Virus record (IMG/VR): IMGVR_UViG_3300042563_004412
Coordinates: 1 to 36,744 of that record
Direction: 5' to 3' (one strand)
Length of the DNA stretch: 36,744 nt
Origin: a virus
The translations under genes were made by a program, and so were the position numbers. Below the pieces are notes generated by a model. The model worked only from the letters and a program-made list of their open reading frames with translations. It had not been told where the DNA came from and did no database searches. This document shows positions 28,384 to 35,511 of the stretch, one piece after another; the first letter of the stretch is position 1, and each line of letters opens with the position of its first letter.

Positions 28384-28791
28384 CTATAACTTCCAACGAT
28401 TAATCAATTTACTGCATGATGATTGTGATAACGGTTTATCAATTGCAAGAGAGGGATCTAAAGGATCAACGAGATCCAATAAGTTTAACAAACGATCAGT
28501 TATTAAAGCCTCAATATACTTTGATCGTACGTCATCAGTTGCAGCTGTAAGTGTTTCTACTGATCGTTTATAGATCGTACATTCCTCATTATCATTATTA
28601 ACTACAAACGGCGTATATATTTGCCGATACCCGTTAGGGGCAACAAATAGCTGTTGTATTTCAAACGGGCAACGTAAAGTAATTGATGTATCGTCTTCCT
28701 TATAGGATTCTCCTATAAGTTTTCGCCCGCTGTTTAAACCATATATGGCAATCTTAGAATTTTGTATAGTATCAAATATTTTTTCAATCAT
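28384..28791 (-). CDS. LSm/Hfq-like small protein (tentative)
   Basis: A 135-aa protein starting MIEKIFDTIQNSKIAIYGLN. An Sm-like five-strand pattern can be read in IAIYGLNSGRKLIGESYKED, TSITLRCPFEIQQLF and YTPFVVNNDNEECTIYKRSV, followed by a helical tail (RSKYIEALITDRLLNLL). T4-like cyanophages carry a comparable unnamed protein near uvsW and gp55. If correct it would bind RNA, but no RNA-binding residues can be proven here. I chose the ATG at 28791, which overlaps the stop of the uvsW 3' piece (ATGA), over the TTG two codons upstream. Confidence 0.5.
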   Translation of the reverse strand: MIEKIFDTIQNSKIAIYGLNSGRKLIGESYKEDDTSITLRCPFEIQQLFVAPNGYRQIYTPFVVNNDNEECTIYKRSVETLTAATDDVRSKYIEALITDRLLNLLDLVDPLDPSLAIDKPLSQSSCSKLINRWKL

Positions 28792-29111
28792 TTGCAAGGT
28801 ATCTCGTAGATTTTATAACTAAAACGTTCCTTTTCGTAAATCTTAATACGCTCTATAGCATGTACCATCGTATAATTCTTTTTCTTCTTCCATGCGAAAT
28901 TATCTGAAATATCATATACGGTTGTCACACTACCATTATCGGATTTACGCAAGCCACGTCCAATACTCTGCAGGACTCGTATCTGACTCTTAGTAGGTGC
29001 GGCAAAAATAATTTGATGCAAGTTCTTAATATTAATTCCTGTCGAAAAACAATTAGAACTCGCCACAATGATAACACCACTTTCCCCAACATTAACTTCA
29101 TCTGGTTTCAT
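28788..29111 (-). CDS. uvsW: UvsW helicase, C-terminal piece (motifs V and VI)
   Basis: A 107-aa frame that encodes the missing end of UvsW: VIIVASSNCFSTGINIKNLH (motif V), QIIFAAPTKSQIRVLQSIGR with GRGLRK (motif VI, including the arginine finger) and the UvsW tail VYDISDNFAWKKKKNYTMVH. It is separated from the N-terminal piece by a stop codon, an insert of some 350 bases and a change of frame. An ATG (29109-29111) with AAGGAAAG about 12 bases before it could allow separate translation. The ATPase cannot work without these motifs, so the two pieces must either join or associate, or the helicase is lost. Confidence 0.8.
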   Translation of the reverse strand: MKPDEVNVGESGVIIVASSNCFSTGINIKNLHQIIFAAPTKSQIRVLQSIGRGLRKSDNGSVTTVYDISDNFAWKKKKNYTMVHAIERIKIYEKERFSYKIYEIPCK

Positions 29112-29316
29112 TTTGCGTTTTTCTTTCCTTTGCTAATTTTCTATTTGCTAACATCATTGCTTTCCATTCAGGGTCTGCCCATTTTTCTTTAAGTGAAGTT
29201 GAATTTGACCCACGTTTGCGGTTTTTCATTTTATCTCTAAAATTAGGATCTGCCCATTTTTCTTTAATAGCAATACCTGACTGCACTCGTTTATCTATAT
29301 CGTTATTAACCTCTAA
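29098..29316 (-). mobile_element. Remnant of a homing-endonuclease-type insertion in uvsW
   Basis: After the stop at 29317-29319 the same frame continues: LEVNNDIDKRVQSG, then two copies of a basic helix motif, IKEKWADPNFRDKMKNRK and LKEKWADPEWKAMMLANRK, ending at a stop at 29098. Repeats of the form KWADPxxRxxM are typical of the DNA-binding tails of HNH and GIY-YIG homing endonucleases (NUMOD-like). No nuclease domain is left. Together with the 47-residue foreign tail on the uvsW N-terminal piece, this is the residue of a mobile insertion of which the middle has been lost. Confidence 0.6.
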
Positions 29317-30672
29317 TTACACCCAGGCAGATATCCACTTATCACATACATCATCGTCAATAGTAATATCTTTAGCATATTTTGTAGTTCCATCAGATAG
29401 GTTTACACTACTATCATTATTAACTTTAATCTTCTTTTTGCCAAATCTTAAAACAGTTTGATTGGTATGTTTATCAGTAATTTCACGTATGCTTTCGCGA
29501 TCCGTTGCATTTACTTCACCGCTAACATAAAATACTTTGCGGCCTGCGTCTGCAAGTTCCGTTATGGCTGCATGTAATGGTTTACCATGTCGCTCAACAA
29601 GATTAAAGAGCACCAATGTATTTCCTGTTTGACTTACCGCAAGTTTGGAGATAAAACGATTACGCGGTTCATGCGAAACAATTGCATCAATCTCGCCTTT
29701 ATAGTCAAGCTTTGAAACAATCTTTTTAAGTTCATCACTATGATTAAGTACAATACACTGTATCTTTAATTCCGCAAGTGTATCACTATCCATAAGTTCA
29801 CGTGTAGTAATAACACGATGAACTGGACCAAAGTTACCAACAAGAACACGCTCATTGCACAAGCTGCCGTCTAGTGTGCCTGTTGTACCTATACGATAGC
29901 CTGCATTAACACAAGCGGCCATAATACTATTCAAGCTCTTTGCTTTAAATAAATGTGCTTCATCTCCAAGAACCATACCATAACGACGAAACCAAGAGCT
30001 ATCGCATTTTATTGCGCTCTGCCATGTGGTAATTACAACACGCGCTTCAAAGGAATTCTTTTCTTTACCACTATAGATTTTATGTATCTCATGTTCAGTA
30101 CTAAAGTCTTCATCTGCACTGGAATAGTCCGCAAAGTCTTTAGTCATCTGTTCAACAAGACTTGTGGTAGGTACAACAATAAGTACACTATCATCATGAT
30201 TTTCAAGATACCAACGTACCATAAGGTAAATAATAAGACTCTTACCAGATCCTGTTGGCGAAATGATTAGGCTGCGTCCTTCAGCACAGGCATGCGAGTA
30301 TGCATCCAACTGATAGCTGCGCGGCTCGATAACATTTGAGCCGTTCATAATTTTTAAGCTTTTTGCATAAGCTTGCAGCTCATCATGTGATGGTACAATA
30401 CGAGATACTATATCGCCGTCTAACTTTACTTCATAACCTCGCTTACCTGCAAAGGATATAACTTCAAATAATAATCCATAAGGCAACTTACCAGTGCGCC
30501 CATCCATCAAGCGGATTTTTCCATCCCACATTTTATTGCGATAAGATGGAATAAATTTATATCCATCTGCATAAAATGTAAAATGTTCATAAAGCTCCAT
30601 AAGAGCACCACCATCAGTTGAGGTAACTCTTAGGTATGCTTCATTAAGTTTATGTATCTCTAGCGTTGGCAT
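29317..30672 (-). CDS. uvsW: UvsW helicase, N-terminal piece with foreign tail
   Basis: A 451-aa frame. Residues 1 to about 404 are UvsW, the T4 recombination RNA-DNA/branch-migration helicase: an N-terminal DNA-binding region, Walker A LIISPTGSGKSLII (K144), IVVPTTSLVEQM, VVITTWQSA, DEAH box VLGDEAHLF (237-240), RIGTTGTLDG and the start of domain 2, VFYVSGEVNATDRESIREIT. From about residue 405 it leaves the family and ends in 47 foreign residues (SSVNLSDGTTKYAKDITIDD, then CDKWISAWV stop) that resemble the N-terminal block of Hint/intein domains but lack the nucleophile. Motifs V and VI are in a separate frame (28788-29111). It follows uvsY after three bases. Confidence 0.85.
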   Translation of the reverse strand: MPTLEIHKLNEAYLRVTSTDGGALMELYEHFTFYADGYKFIPSYRNKMWDGKIRLMDGRTGKLPYGLLFEVISFAGKRGYEVKLDGDIVSRIVPSHDELQAYAKSLKIMNGSNVIEPRSYQLDAYSHACAEGRSLIISPTGSGKSLIIYLMVRWYLENHDDSVLIVVPTTSLVEQMTKDFADYSSADEDFSTEHEIHKIYSGKEKNSFEARVVITTWQSAIKCDSSWFRRYGMVLGDEAHLFKAKSLNSIMAACVNAGYRIGTTGTLDGSLCNERVLVGNFGPVHRVITTRELMDSDTLAELKIQCIVLNHSDELKKIVSKLDYKGEIDAIVSHEPRNRFISKLAVSQTGNTLVLFNLVERHGKPLHAAITELADAGRKVFYVSGEVNATDRESIREITDKHTNQTVLRFGKKKIKVNNDSSVNLSDGTTKYAKDITIDDDVCDKWISAWV

Positions 30673-30675
30673 ACT

Positions 30676-31125
30676 CTATATTCCAGCTGTAAATCTACGG
30701 TGATCTAAGATGTTTTTAATTGTTGTGTGCCGCCACTTAATATTTTCCATAATATCTTTTAGTGTTTCAACAATTGTATTTTGATATTCCATTTGTCCTT
30801 GCAGCCGCATGATGTCAGGATCTGTAGTATAAAACATATCCATGTCACACTTTAATGGTTTAGCCATTCCTTTAAATGGATCATAAGCCCAGCCCTTTTC
30901 ATCCATCTCTTCCTTTGTCATCTTGCCGTTATAATACATCCACTTATCCTTGCGAAGGTAAGCCATTGAGAGTTCCTTTTTCTTAAGGTTAAGTTTAGAT
31001 AGGCTGTATAGCTCCAAGTATTTTGAATGCAATGATGCGCTCTTAATACTAGTTTCATCAAGATTCACTTCATCAATCTTGCTGTCTGTTTCCCACATTT
31101 TAAGTATATCATCAAGTTGTAGCAT
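30676..31125 (-). CDS. uvsY: Recombination mediator UvsY
   Basis: A 149-aa helical protein recognised as UvsY by its layout: a short N-terminal acidic part (LDDILKMWETDSKIDEVNLD), the helix HSKYLELYSLSKLNLKKKEL, then RKDKWMYYNGKMTKEEMDEK, and the ending KDIMENIKWRHTTIKNILDH with RRFTAGI, close to the T4 ending AFEAGK. UvsY loads the recombinase UvsX on gp32-covered single strands. T4 UvsY has 137 aa. The position just before uvsW is conserved. Upstream is an AT-rich spacer without a clear promoter box of either class. Confidence 0.88.
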   Translation of the reverse strand: MLQLDDILKMWETDSKIDEVNLDETSIKSASLHSKYLELYSLSKLNLKKKELSMAYLRKDKWMYYNGKMTKEEMDEKGWAYDPFKGMAKPLKCDMDMFYTTDPDIMRLQGQMEYQNTIVETLKDIMENIKWRHTTIKNILDHRRFTAGI

Positions 31126-31146
31126 AATAAGGTATACTATTATATA

Positions 31147-31596
31147 TCAATCTACAAATTCAAAATAATCATAACGAAAAGTAACATCCATTGATGCATA
31201 TTCTGTTTCTGTTGATTGTACATTAAATTCCAAACCGCCCATGTTTGTTGGGAATGCATTTACAAAACGCACAACTCTTGACGTGTTATTATGATTGGTT
31301 ATAAAGCTTAGCGTAATATCATGATACTTAATAGGTGATTCAACATTGCTGCTTAACCAATTGAAAATTTCTCGATAGGAATTTAATTGTTCATCAACTG
31401 CAACTCGAACGGTCAACGGATCATATGTGATTTTGTCGCCTGCTACAAATCCTGCACAGTTGCGATAACTTGTTGTAGTTTCTGGTAACGAGATTGAAGG
31501 AAAACTTGCACTCGTTGCAAAGTATTCCACATGTTCAAAATCAGGAGAACTAATCTTGAGCTTAAATCCAGTTAATGCTAGAAAGTTAGTATTCAT
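31147..31596 (-). CDS. Tail-tube-family protein (gp19/gp54-like fold)
   Basis: A 149-aa protein of the T4 tail-tube family. FLALTGFKLKIS at the start, FVAGDKITYDPLTVRVAVDE, NSYREIFNWLSSN, and the ending FVNAFPTNMGGLEFNVQSTE with VTFRYDYFEFVD correspond to the beta-barrel of gp19 (compare its WPTNVGEL and LALDYWE ending). The main tube gene normally lies next to the sheath gene gp18 near gp20, outside this window, so this copy after gp23 is likely a paralogue, such as a tube initiator or a tube-like tail-completion part. It is driven by a late-type box (31602-31609) with AATAAATA in place of TATAAATA. Confidence 0.75.
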   Translation of the reverse strand: MNTNFLALTGFKLKISSPDFEHVEYFATSASFPSISLPETTTSYRNCAGFVAGDKITYDPLTVRVAVDEQLNSYREIFNWLSSNVESPIKYHDITLSFITNHNNTSRVVRFVNAFPTNMGGLEFNVQSTETEYASMDVTFRYDYFEFVD

Positions 31597-31601
31597 AAAT
31601 G

Positions 31602-31609
31602 TATTTATT
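31602..31609 (-). promoter_or_regulatory. Late-type promoter AATAAATA for the tail-tube-family gene
   Basis: One mismatch to TATAAATA. Only five bases separate it from the ATG at 31596, so the transcript would begin at the start codon itself. Confidence 0.55.
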
Positions 31610-31611
31610 AA

Positions 31612-31645
31612 GATAAAAAGAGGGCCACTCTTTTGAATGGCCCTC
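31612..31645 (-). terminator. Intrinsic terminator after gp23
   Basis: On the minus strand GAGGGCCA pairs with TGGCCCTC around a 10-base loop, followed by TTTTTATC. It is a classical terminator 34 bases after the capsid gene stop and abuts the next late promoter. Confidence 0.92.
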
Positions 31646-31679
31646 CTGGGTAGTCCTAAGGTAATAAGACTTAAATTAA

Positions 31680-32969
31680 TTACGCTGCATTATTGTATGT
31701 AGAACCACCGATACCAGTCACATTAAATGTACGGAAGTATGGGTTAGCACCGTTTGTGCCAAGTGGATCACCACTTACACCACCAGCAAATGGATTTGCT
31801 ACAAGACCATAACGTGTCTTGAATCCAATTTTTGGTTGGAATGTTTCAGGATCAACCGCACGAACCATAGTAAGTGGAACGTATGGGCAATAGAACATAC
31901 CAGCGTCATACGCGTTTGTACCACGATAACCAACGGTTACATAATCAGCTGTGCTGAATGGGTCGATGAATACTTTCAAGCGGCCATTGATCATACCAGC
32001 AAATACGTTACCAGTGTCATCAACGTTAAGGTTAGTTGCAAGTGCTGGAGCATAGTCAAGAACACCAGCTGCTGCAAGAGCAGATGCTACGTTGCTGCTG
32101 CAGATAACAACGTTACCTTTGCCACGACGTGTTGCTTTAGCAACTGCATTTGCTTCAACTTCAATTTGGAATAGAAGAGATTTGAATTTCTCAACTGCCC
32201 AACGGCCGTCTGCATCTTGGTCCATATCGAAAGAACCGTTAATACCGCCACTGACAGCTTTAACGTTAACAGTATCGATAACTTCACGGTTGATTTCAGC
32301 AAGGATTTCAACAGAAAGGATGTTAGCCAATTCTGCTTCAGCATCAAGTCCGTGAACAGACTTAAGGTCTTGAGCAAGTTCCATTGTGTATTCTGCTTTA
32401 AGAGCGCGTGTCTTAGCAGTAACGGTTGTCTTGTCAACAGTGAATCCCATGTTACCAAAACCACCACCAGCAGTTGTACGTCCAACTTGAACAGTACCAA
32501 CAGTTGGATCTGGGTCAATGTAGCTGTTGTTTGTACCGTCGCCTGTAAGTGCTTCACCTTGTGCAGTTGTAACTGTACCAGAGAATGCAGTGATAGGCTT
32601 GTTGAAGAGTGCTTCAGCGGTATTTGCACCAGCTGCGTTTTGATATTGGCTCTTCATAGCAAAGATCAAGCCTGTTGGCATGGTCATTGGCTGAACACCT
32701 GCAATATCGTAAGCAACGATATTTGGCATTGCACGACGGACGAGGCTGATAAGAACTGGATCCCAGGTCTTGATAGCGCCGCCACCCGAGCCAATTACGT
32801 TGTCTTCTGTAATGAAGCCAGCGTGTGAACGCTCTTCAGCCAGTGCTCTTTCTTGGTTTTCAAGCAACACTGCAGTAATAGACTTACGGTAGTTGTCCTT
32901 GAACTTTGGGGCATCTTGAGCTTCCAAAATTGGAGCCCACTTCTTTTCTAGTTGTTCTGAATTAAACAT
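31680..32969 (-). CDS. gp23: Major capsid protein (gp23)
   Basis: A 429-aa T4-type major capsid protein. WAPILEAQDAPKFKDNYRKS, LISLVRRAMPNIVAYDIAGV, QPMTMPTGLIFAMKSQY, the Gly/Thr-rich insertion region, TRALKAEYTMELAQDLKSVH, ILSVEILAEINREVIDTV and FYCPYVPLTMVRAVDPETFQ are family hallmarks. The N-terminal scaffold-facing part (about 60 residues) is removed by gp21 in T4. It is somewhat shorter than T4 gp23 (521 aa), as is usual in marine T4-like phages. Codon-rich GC and a strong terminator fit high expression. A TATAAATA box is not obvious before it; only ATAAAAATA is present. Confidence 0.97.
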   Translation of the reverse strand: MFNSEQLEKKWAPILEAQDAPKFKDNYRKSITAVLLENQERALAEERSHAGFITEDNVIGSGGGAIKTWDPVLISLVRRAMPNIVAYDIAGVQPMTMPTGLIFAMKSQYQNAAGANTAEALFNKPITAFSGTVTTAQGEALTGDGTNNSYIDPDPTVGTVQVGRTTAGGGFGNMGFTVDKTTVTAKTRALKAEYTMELAQDLKSVHGLDAEAELANILSVEILAEINREVIDTVNVKAVSGGINGSFDMDQDADGRWAVEKFKSLLFQIEVEANAVAKATRRGKGNVVICSSNVASALAAAGVLDYAPALATNLNVDDTGNVFAGMINGRLKVFIDPFSTADYVTVGYRGTNAYDAGMFYCPYVPLTMVRAVDPETFQPKIGFKTRYGLVANPFAGGVSGDPLGTNGANPYFRTFNVTGIGGSTYNNAA

Positions 32970-33025
32970 AATAGTTATTTTTATCTAGTTGTTGTTTTTT
33001 GTTTGGGGTTGGAACCTTTATCTCG

Positions 33026-34207
33026 TTATTGAATATTTGCTGTATTAGCTTTATTCAAGCGGGATATTGCGGTTAAATATTTTTGCATTGCAGGTGAAAC
33101 ATTTGGTTGTGTTTCAGTTTCATTCTCTACAATAGTTGAGGTTGTAATGTACGAATCAGCGTCTGCTGTGCTTTCGGTTAGCGAATCATCTGAGGTTTGC
33201 TTTTTGATGTAAAATTCTTTAATGGTTTGCACTTTTTTACGGAATGCAGTTTCATTAGTAAACTCAATATCTTCAAGCAATTCTTTAAGCTTTTCAGCTT
33301 GTGTATCAGCTAGGTCAGATGTGGATTCTGCAATAATCTTTTCACGAGAGATTTCTTCAACCTTTTCAACCAAACCACTAAGGAGATTAAGCGATTCTGC
33401 AAGTTTAGATTCTGCAGCTTCTTTTTCTTCTTCGAGTTTAGCATATAGGTCAACCTTGCTCTCAGGTACTTCGATATAATTTTCTTCAAAGACTGTCTTC
33501 AATGATTGCATAAAGTTTTCTGCAATTTGAGTGCGTAAGCTACTCTCAACAGCAACTTTATTATCTTCAACCCAGCTCTCAACTGCATATGTTAGATAAT
33601 TGTCAATCTTGTCAACAAGTTCTTCTTTAATAGTTTCCACTTCTTCAATAAGTGTAACTGCATAGCTTTCTTTAAGTGCTTCTTCAACTTCTTTGATTTT
33701 GCTCTTTACGGCAGCTTCAAAAATGATGCTAGCTTTTTCTTTAAACTCTTCAGTTAAACCTTCTTCGCTTTCAACGAGACGAGAGATATCAGATGTGTCA
33801 ATTGTGATTTCAGATTGGGTGCCTTCTTTCATGTCTTTATTTGCTTCATCCTCCATTTCTTCATCTTCCATTTCTTCGCCAAGGCCACTTGTAAGAATTC
33901 CGATTGCAGCACCATAGTCGCCGTCGGCTTTCTTAAGAATGCCTTCTGCAGTTGCTGTTGCTTTATCTTCATCATACTCGTCGCCGTGTGCAGCTTTCAA
34001 TACGCTCTTAGCATATTCCATAAACTCTTTATCAGAGCTTACTTCAGCTTCTTCCATTGATTCGTCTTCTTTGCTTCCTTCGCAATTACCTTCAGCAATC
34101 TCAGATGTTTCCTGATCCTGCTCTAAGTTTTCGTCGAGAGAAAGTAATGTTTCTTCGCTGATATCTTCAATGATATCATCGGTGTCTTGTATATTTGTAT
34201 TTGCCAT
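33026..34207 (-). CDS. gp22: Prohead scaffolding core protein (gp22)
   Basis: A 393-aa, strongly acidic, mostly coiled-coil protein (EEEKEAAESKLAESLNLLSG, VEEALKESYAVTLIEEVETI, DLADTQAEKLKELLEDIEFT). Position between gp21 and gp23 and composition identify it as the scaffolding core, which shapes the prohead and is digested by gp21. T4 gp22 has 269 aa; this one carries an extra acidic N-terminus of about 120 residues with repeated E/D/S runs (ESMEEAEVSSDKEFMEYAKS, EMEDEEMEDEAN). GAAAG eight bases before the ATG is a possible ribosome site. Confidence 0.9.
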   Translation of the reverse strand: MANTNIQDTDDIIEDISEETLLSLDENLEQDQETSEIAEGNCEGSKEDESMEEAEVSSDKEFMEYAKSVLKAAHGDEYDEDKATATAEGILKKADGDYGAAIGILTSGLGEEMEDEEMEDEANKDMKEGTQSEITIDTSDISRLVESEEGLTEEFKEKASIIFEAAVKSKIKEVEEALKESYAVTLIEEVETIKEELVDKIDNYLTYAVESWVEDNKVAVESSLRTQIAENFMQSLKTVFEENYIEVPESKVDLYAKLEEEKEAAESKLAESLNLLSGLVEKVEEISREKIIAESTSDLADTQAEKLKELLEDIEFTNETAFRKKVQTIKEFYIKKQTSDDSLTESTADADSYITTSTIVENETETQPNVSPAMQKYLTAISRLNKANTANIQ

Positions 34208-34225
34208 ATATTACTTTTCTTTCTA

Positions 34226-34870
34226 TTAGAGTTTGGAGAGGAAATCATTCCAGATTTTTATTTGTGCTTCGGCAAGATTTGCAGAAGAAGTCTTTGTGAT
34301 TTCTGTCTCATATTTTTCAAGCTGTTGCGCTTTCAATAAACCATTATCCCAGATCCATTCAACACCTTCCATGATACCATTTACAAAAGCAGATGGTGCA
34401 CTTGGGTCTTGAACAATATCAACTGTTGACAACACGAAGTCGTCATTAACAAGGGTTTGGCCATTTTTATTTGCAACGGTTCCCATACCACGACTAGAGA
34501 CGCCTAACTGACAACCACCTTCCAATAGTCCTTTCACAATTTTACCCATTGGTGTATCAAGTATAAGCGCCTTTCCAACAACATCATTACCGTTCCATTG
34601 GAGTTCAGTAATGCGATGCGAAACTTTATCAAGGTTAATAGCAGGACCTTCAGGATGATTAAGCTCACCAACTGCACGTCCTTTATTAACATATTCGGTT
34701 ACGTATGTACGTACCGCTTTTTCTAAAACTGTTTTAGGATATATTCTACGATTACGGTTCATTTGTTCGGCTTGCATAAAGACACCATCAATGATGAATT
34801 TCTTTTCGCCATTTGCAGCAGCTTCTGCAATGTACCGTATATTCTCGGTATGTTCCGTAATTAATTTCAT
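34226..34870 (-). CDS. gp21: Prohead core protease (gp21)
   Basis: A 214-aa serine protease of the T4 gp21 family. FIIDGVFMQAEQMNRNRRIY, the histidine motif GELNHPEGPAINLDKVSHRI (H72) and the serine motif QLGVSSRGMGTV (S125/S126), then ILDTPMGKIVKGLLEGG, match the family. The C-terminal part (VNGIMEGVEWIWDNG) is also conserved. It matures the prohead by cutting scaffold and capsid proteins. A late promoter TATAAATA (34886-34893) lies 15 bases before the ATG. Confidence 0.95.
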   Translation of the reverse strand: MKLITEHTENIRYIAEAAANGEKKFIIDGVFMQAEQMNRNRRIYPKTVLEKAVRTYVTEYVNKGRAVGELNHPEGPAINLDKVSHRITELQWNGNDVVGKALILDTPMGKIVKGLLEGGCQLGVSSRGMGTVANKNGQTLVNDDFVLSTVDIVQDPSAPSAFVNGIMEGVEWIWDNGLLKAQQLEKYETEITKTSSANLAEAQIKIWNDFLSKL

Positions 34871-34885
34871 AGTTACTATAATGTT

Positions 34886-34893
34886 TATTTATA
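34886..34893 (-). promoter_or_regulatory. Late promoter TATAAATA for gp21
   Basis: Exact late box on the minus strand. A second, near-match TATAAATG lies at 34915-34922. It is expected to drive gp21, gp22 and possibly gp23. Confidence 0.8.
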
Positions 34894-34930
34894 AAAAATC
34901 ATTTTTCAACAAGGCATTTATATTTTGCAA

Positions 34931-35005
34931 TTATGGAACTGCAGGGTAATTGGTTGTCTTTACATATGCAGCTGTAATTTTTGCTGCAGTAAAACCGTAT
35001 ATCAT
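34931..35005 (-). CDS. Possible 24-aa microprotein, TAATG-coupled
   Basis: The frame MIYGFTAAKITAAYVKTTNY PAVP (24 aa) starts in the TAATG that also stops the gene at 35005, with AAAGGA four bases upstream as a good ribosome site. It ends at 34931-34933. The length is too small for composition to prove it, and no homologue comes to mind. Confidence 0.35.
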   Translation of the reverse strand: MIYGFTAAKITAAYVKTTNYPAVP

Positions 35006-35313
35006 TATCCTTTACGATGTGTAAGCTGAAATTTAACACTAGTAGTACCAGTTGATCCAGTTATTTGCACTGCTAACTTTTTACTTAAAGGAGACACGAC
35101 GAAATGTAATGATGATGAAGTCATCGTCAATACAGTTCCAGAAGAGTCTCTAAATGGAGCAAATACATCAGAGCCATCAACATAGCCTACTGTTGCAGTG
35201 CAGCTGCCAAATGTGCCTGATACATACATCACATAATCACTGCCAGTAAATGGGGCATCTAATGTGTACGTATTGTTTGAAGTTATAAGAGTATTTTCAA
35301 CGTATGGTATCAT
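35005..35313 (-). CDS. Hypothetical beta-rich protein (putative structural)
   Basis: A 102-aa protein rich in Thr/Ser/Gly with alternating beta pattern: NNTYTLDAPFTGSDYVMYVS, GTFGSCTATVGYVDGSDVFA, SSSLHFVVSPLSKKLAVQIT and TSVKFQLTHRKG. It looks like a single beta-sandwich, as in small decoration or fibre-tip proteins. It sits among capsid genes and has its own exact late promoter five bases before the ATG, so a virion role is reasonable but not proven. No named family recognised. Confidence 0.6.
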   Translation of the reverse strand: MIPYVENTLITSNNTYTLDAPFTGSDYVMYVSGTFGSCTATVGYVDGSDVFAPFRDSSGTVLTMTSSSLHFVVSPLSKKLAVQITGSTGTTSVKFQLTHRKG

Positions 35314-35318
35314 AGTGG

Positions 35319-35326
35319 TATTTATA
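35319..35326 (-). promoter_or_regulatory. Late promoter TATAAATA for the 102-aa gene
   Basis: Exact late box on the minus strand, separated from the ATG by five bases; the predicted transcript begins at the start codon. Confidence 0.75.
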
Positions 35327-35337
35327 AAAATATATCT

Positions 35338-35499
35338 TTATGATATATCAGTTTCGTTATAGATGCTTGATGTCAACTCAACTTTTTTAATGTCGAGTAC
35401 TGTGCGCACCTTATCTTGTATAATCGCGTTAAATGCAACATTTGCCGCAAGGTCATCGCCGGTTACTATATTTTGTATTAATTCTTTTGTGTCTTCCAT
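35338..35499 (-). CDS. gp67: Prohead core protein, gp67-like
   Basis: A 53-aa frame, MEDTKELIQNIVTGDDLAAN followed by VAFNAIIQDKVRTVLDIKKV and ELTSSIYNETDIS. The first 45 residues follow the start of T4 gp67, whose pattern is LIEAIKSNDL, then helix, then LIKEEKIAIARNF; the acidic tail of T4 gp67 is missing. The position between gp20 and gp21 is that of genes 67/68 in T4. gp67 is a scaffold-core component needed for correct head shape and digested by gp21. It starts 12 bases after the portal stop. Small size explains why it is easily missed. Confidence 0.7.
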   Translation of the reverse strand: MEDTKELIQNIVTGDDLAANVAFNAIIQDKVRTVLDIKKVELTSSIYNETDIS

Positions 35500-35511
35500 A
35501 TATTTAATAAT

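Noticed and set aside
29317-29460. A functional (split) intein in uvsW
   Set aside because: The foreign tail has an intein-like N-block pattern but no Cys/Ser at the junction, and the C-terminal piece lacks a C-intein and an HN-Cys/Ser/Thr joint. Kept only as a decayed insertion.
29098-29460. Group I intron in uvsW
   Set aside because: I could not find P/Q/R/S-like core elements, and the insert looks protein-coding in the uvsW frame on both sides of one stop.
32970-33000. Late promoter directly before gp23
   Set aside because: Only ATAAAAATA is present, not TATAAATA; gp23 may be read from the gp21 promoter.
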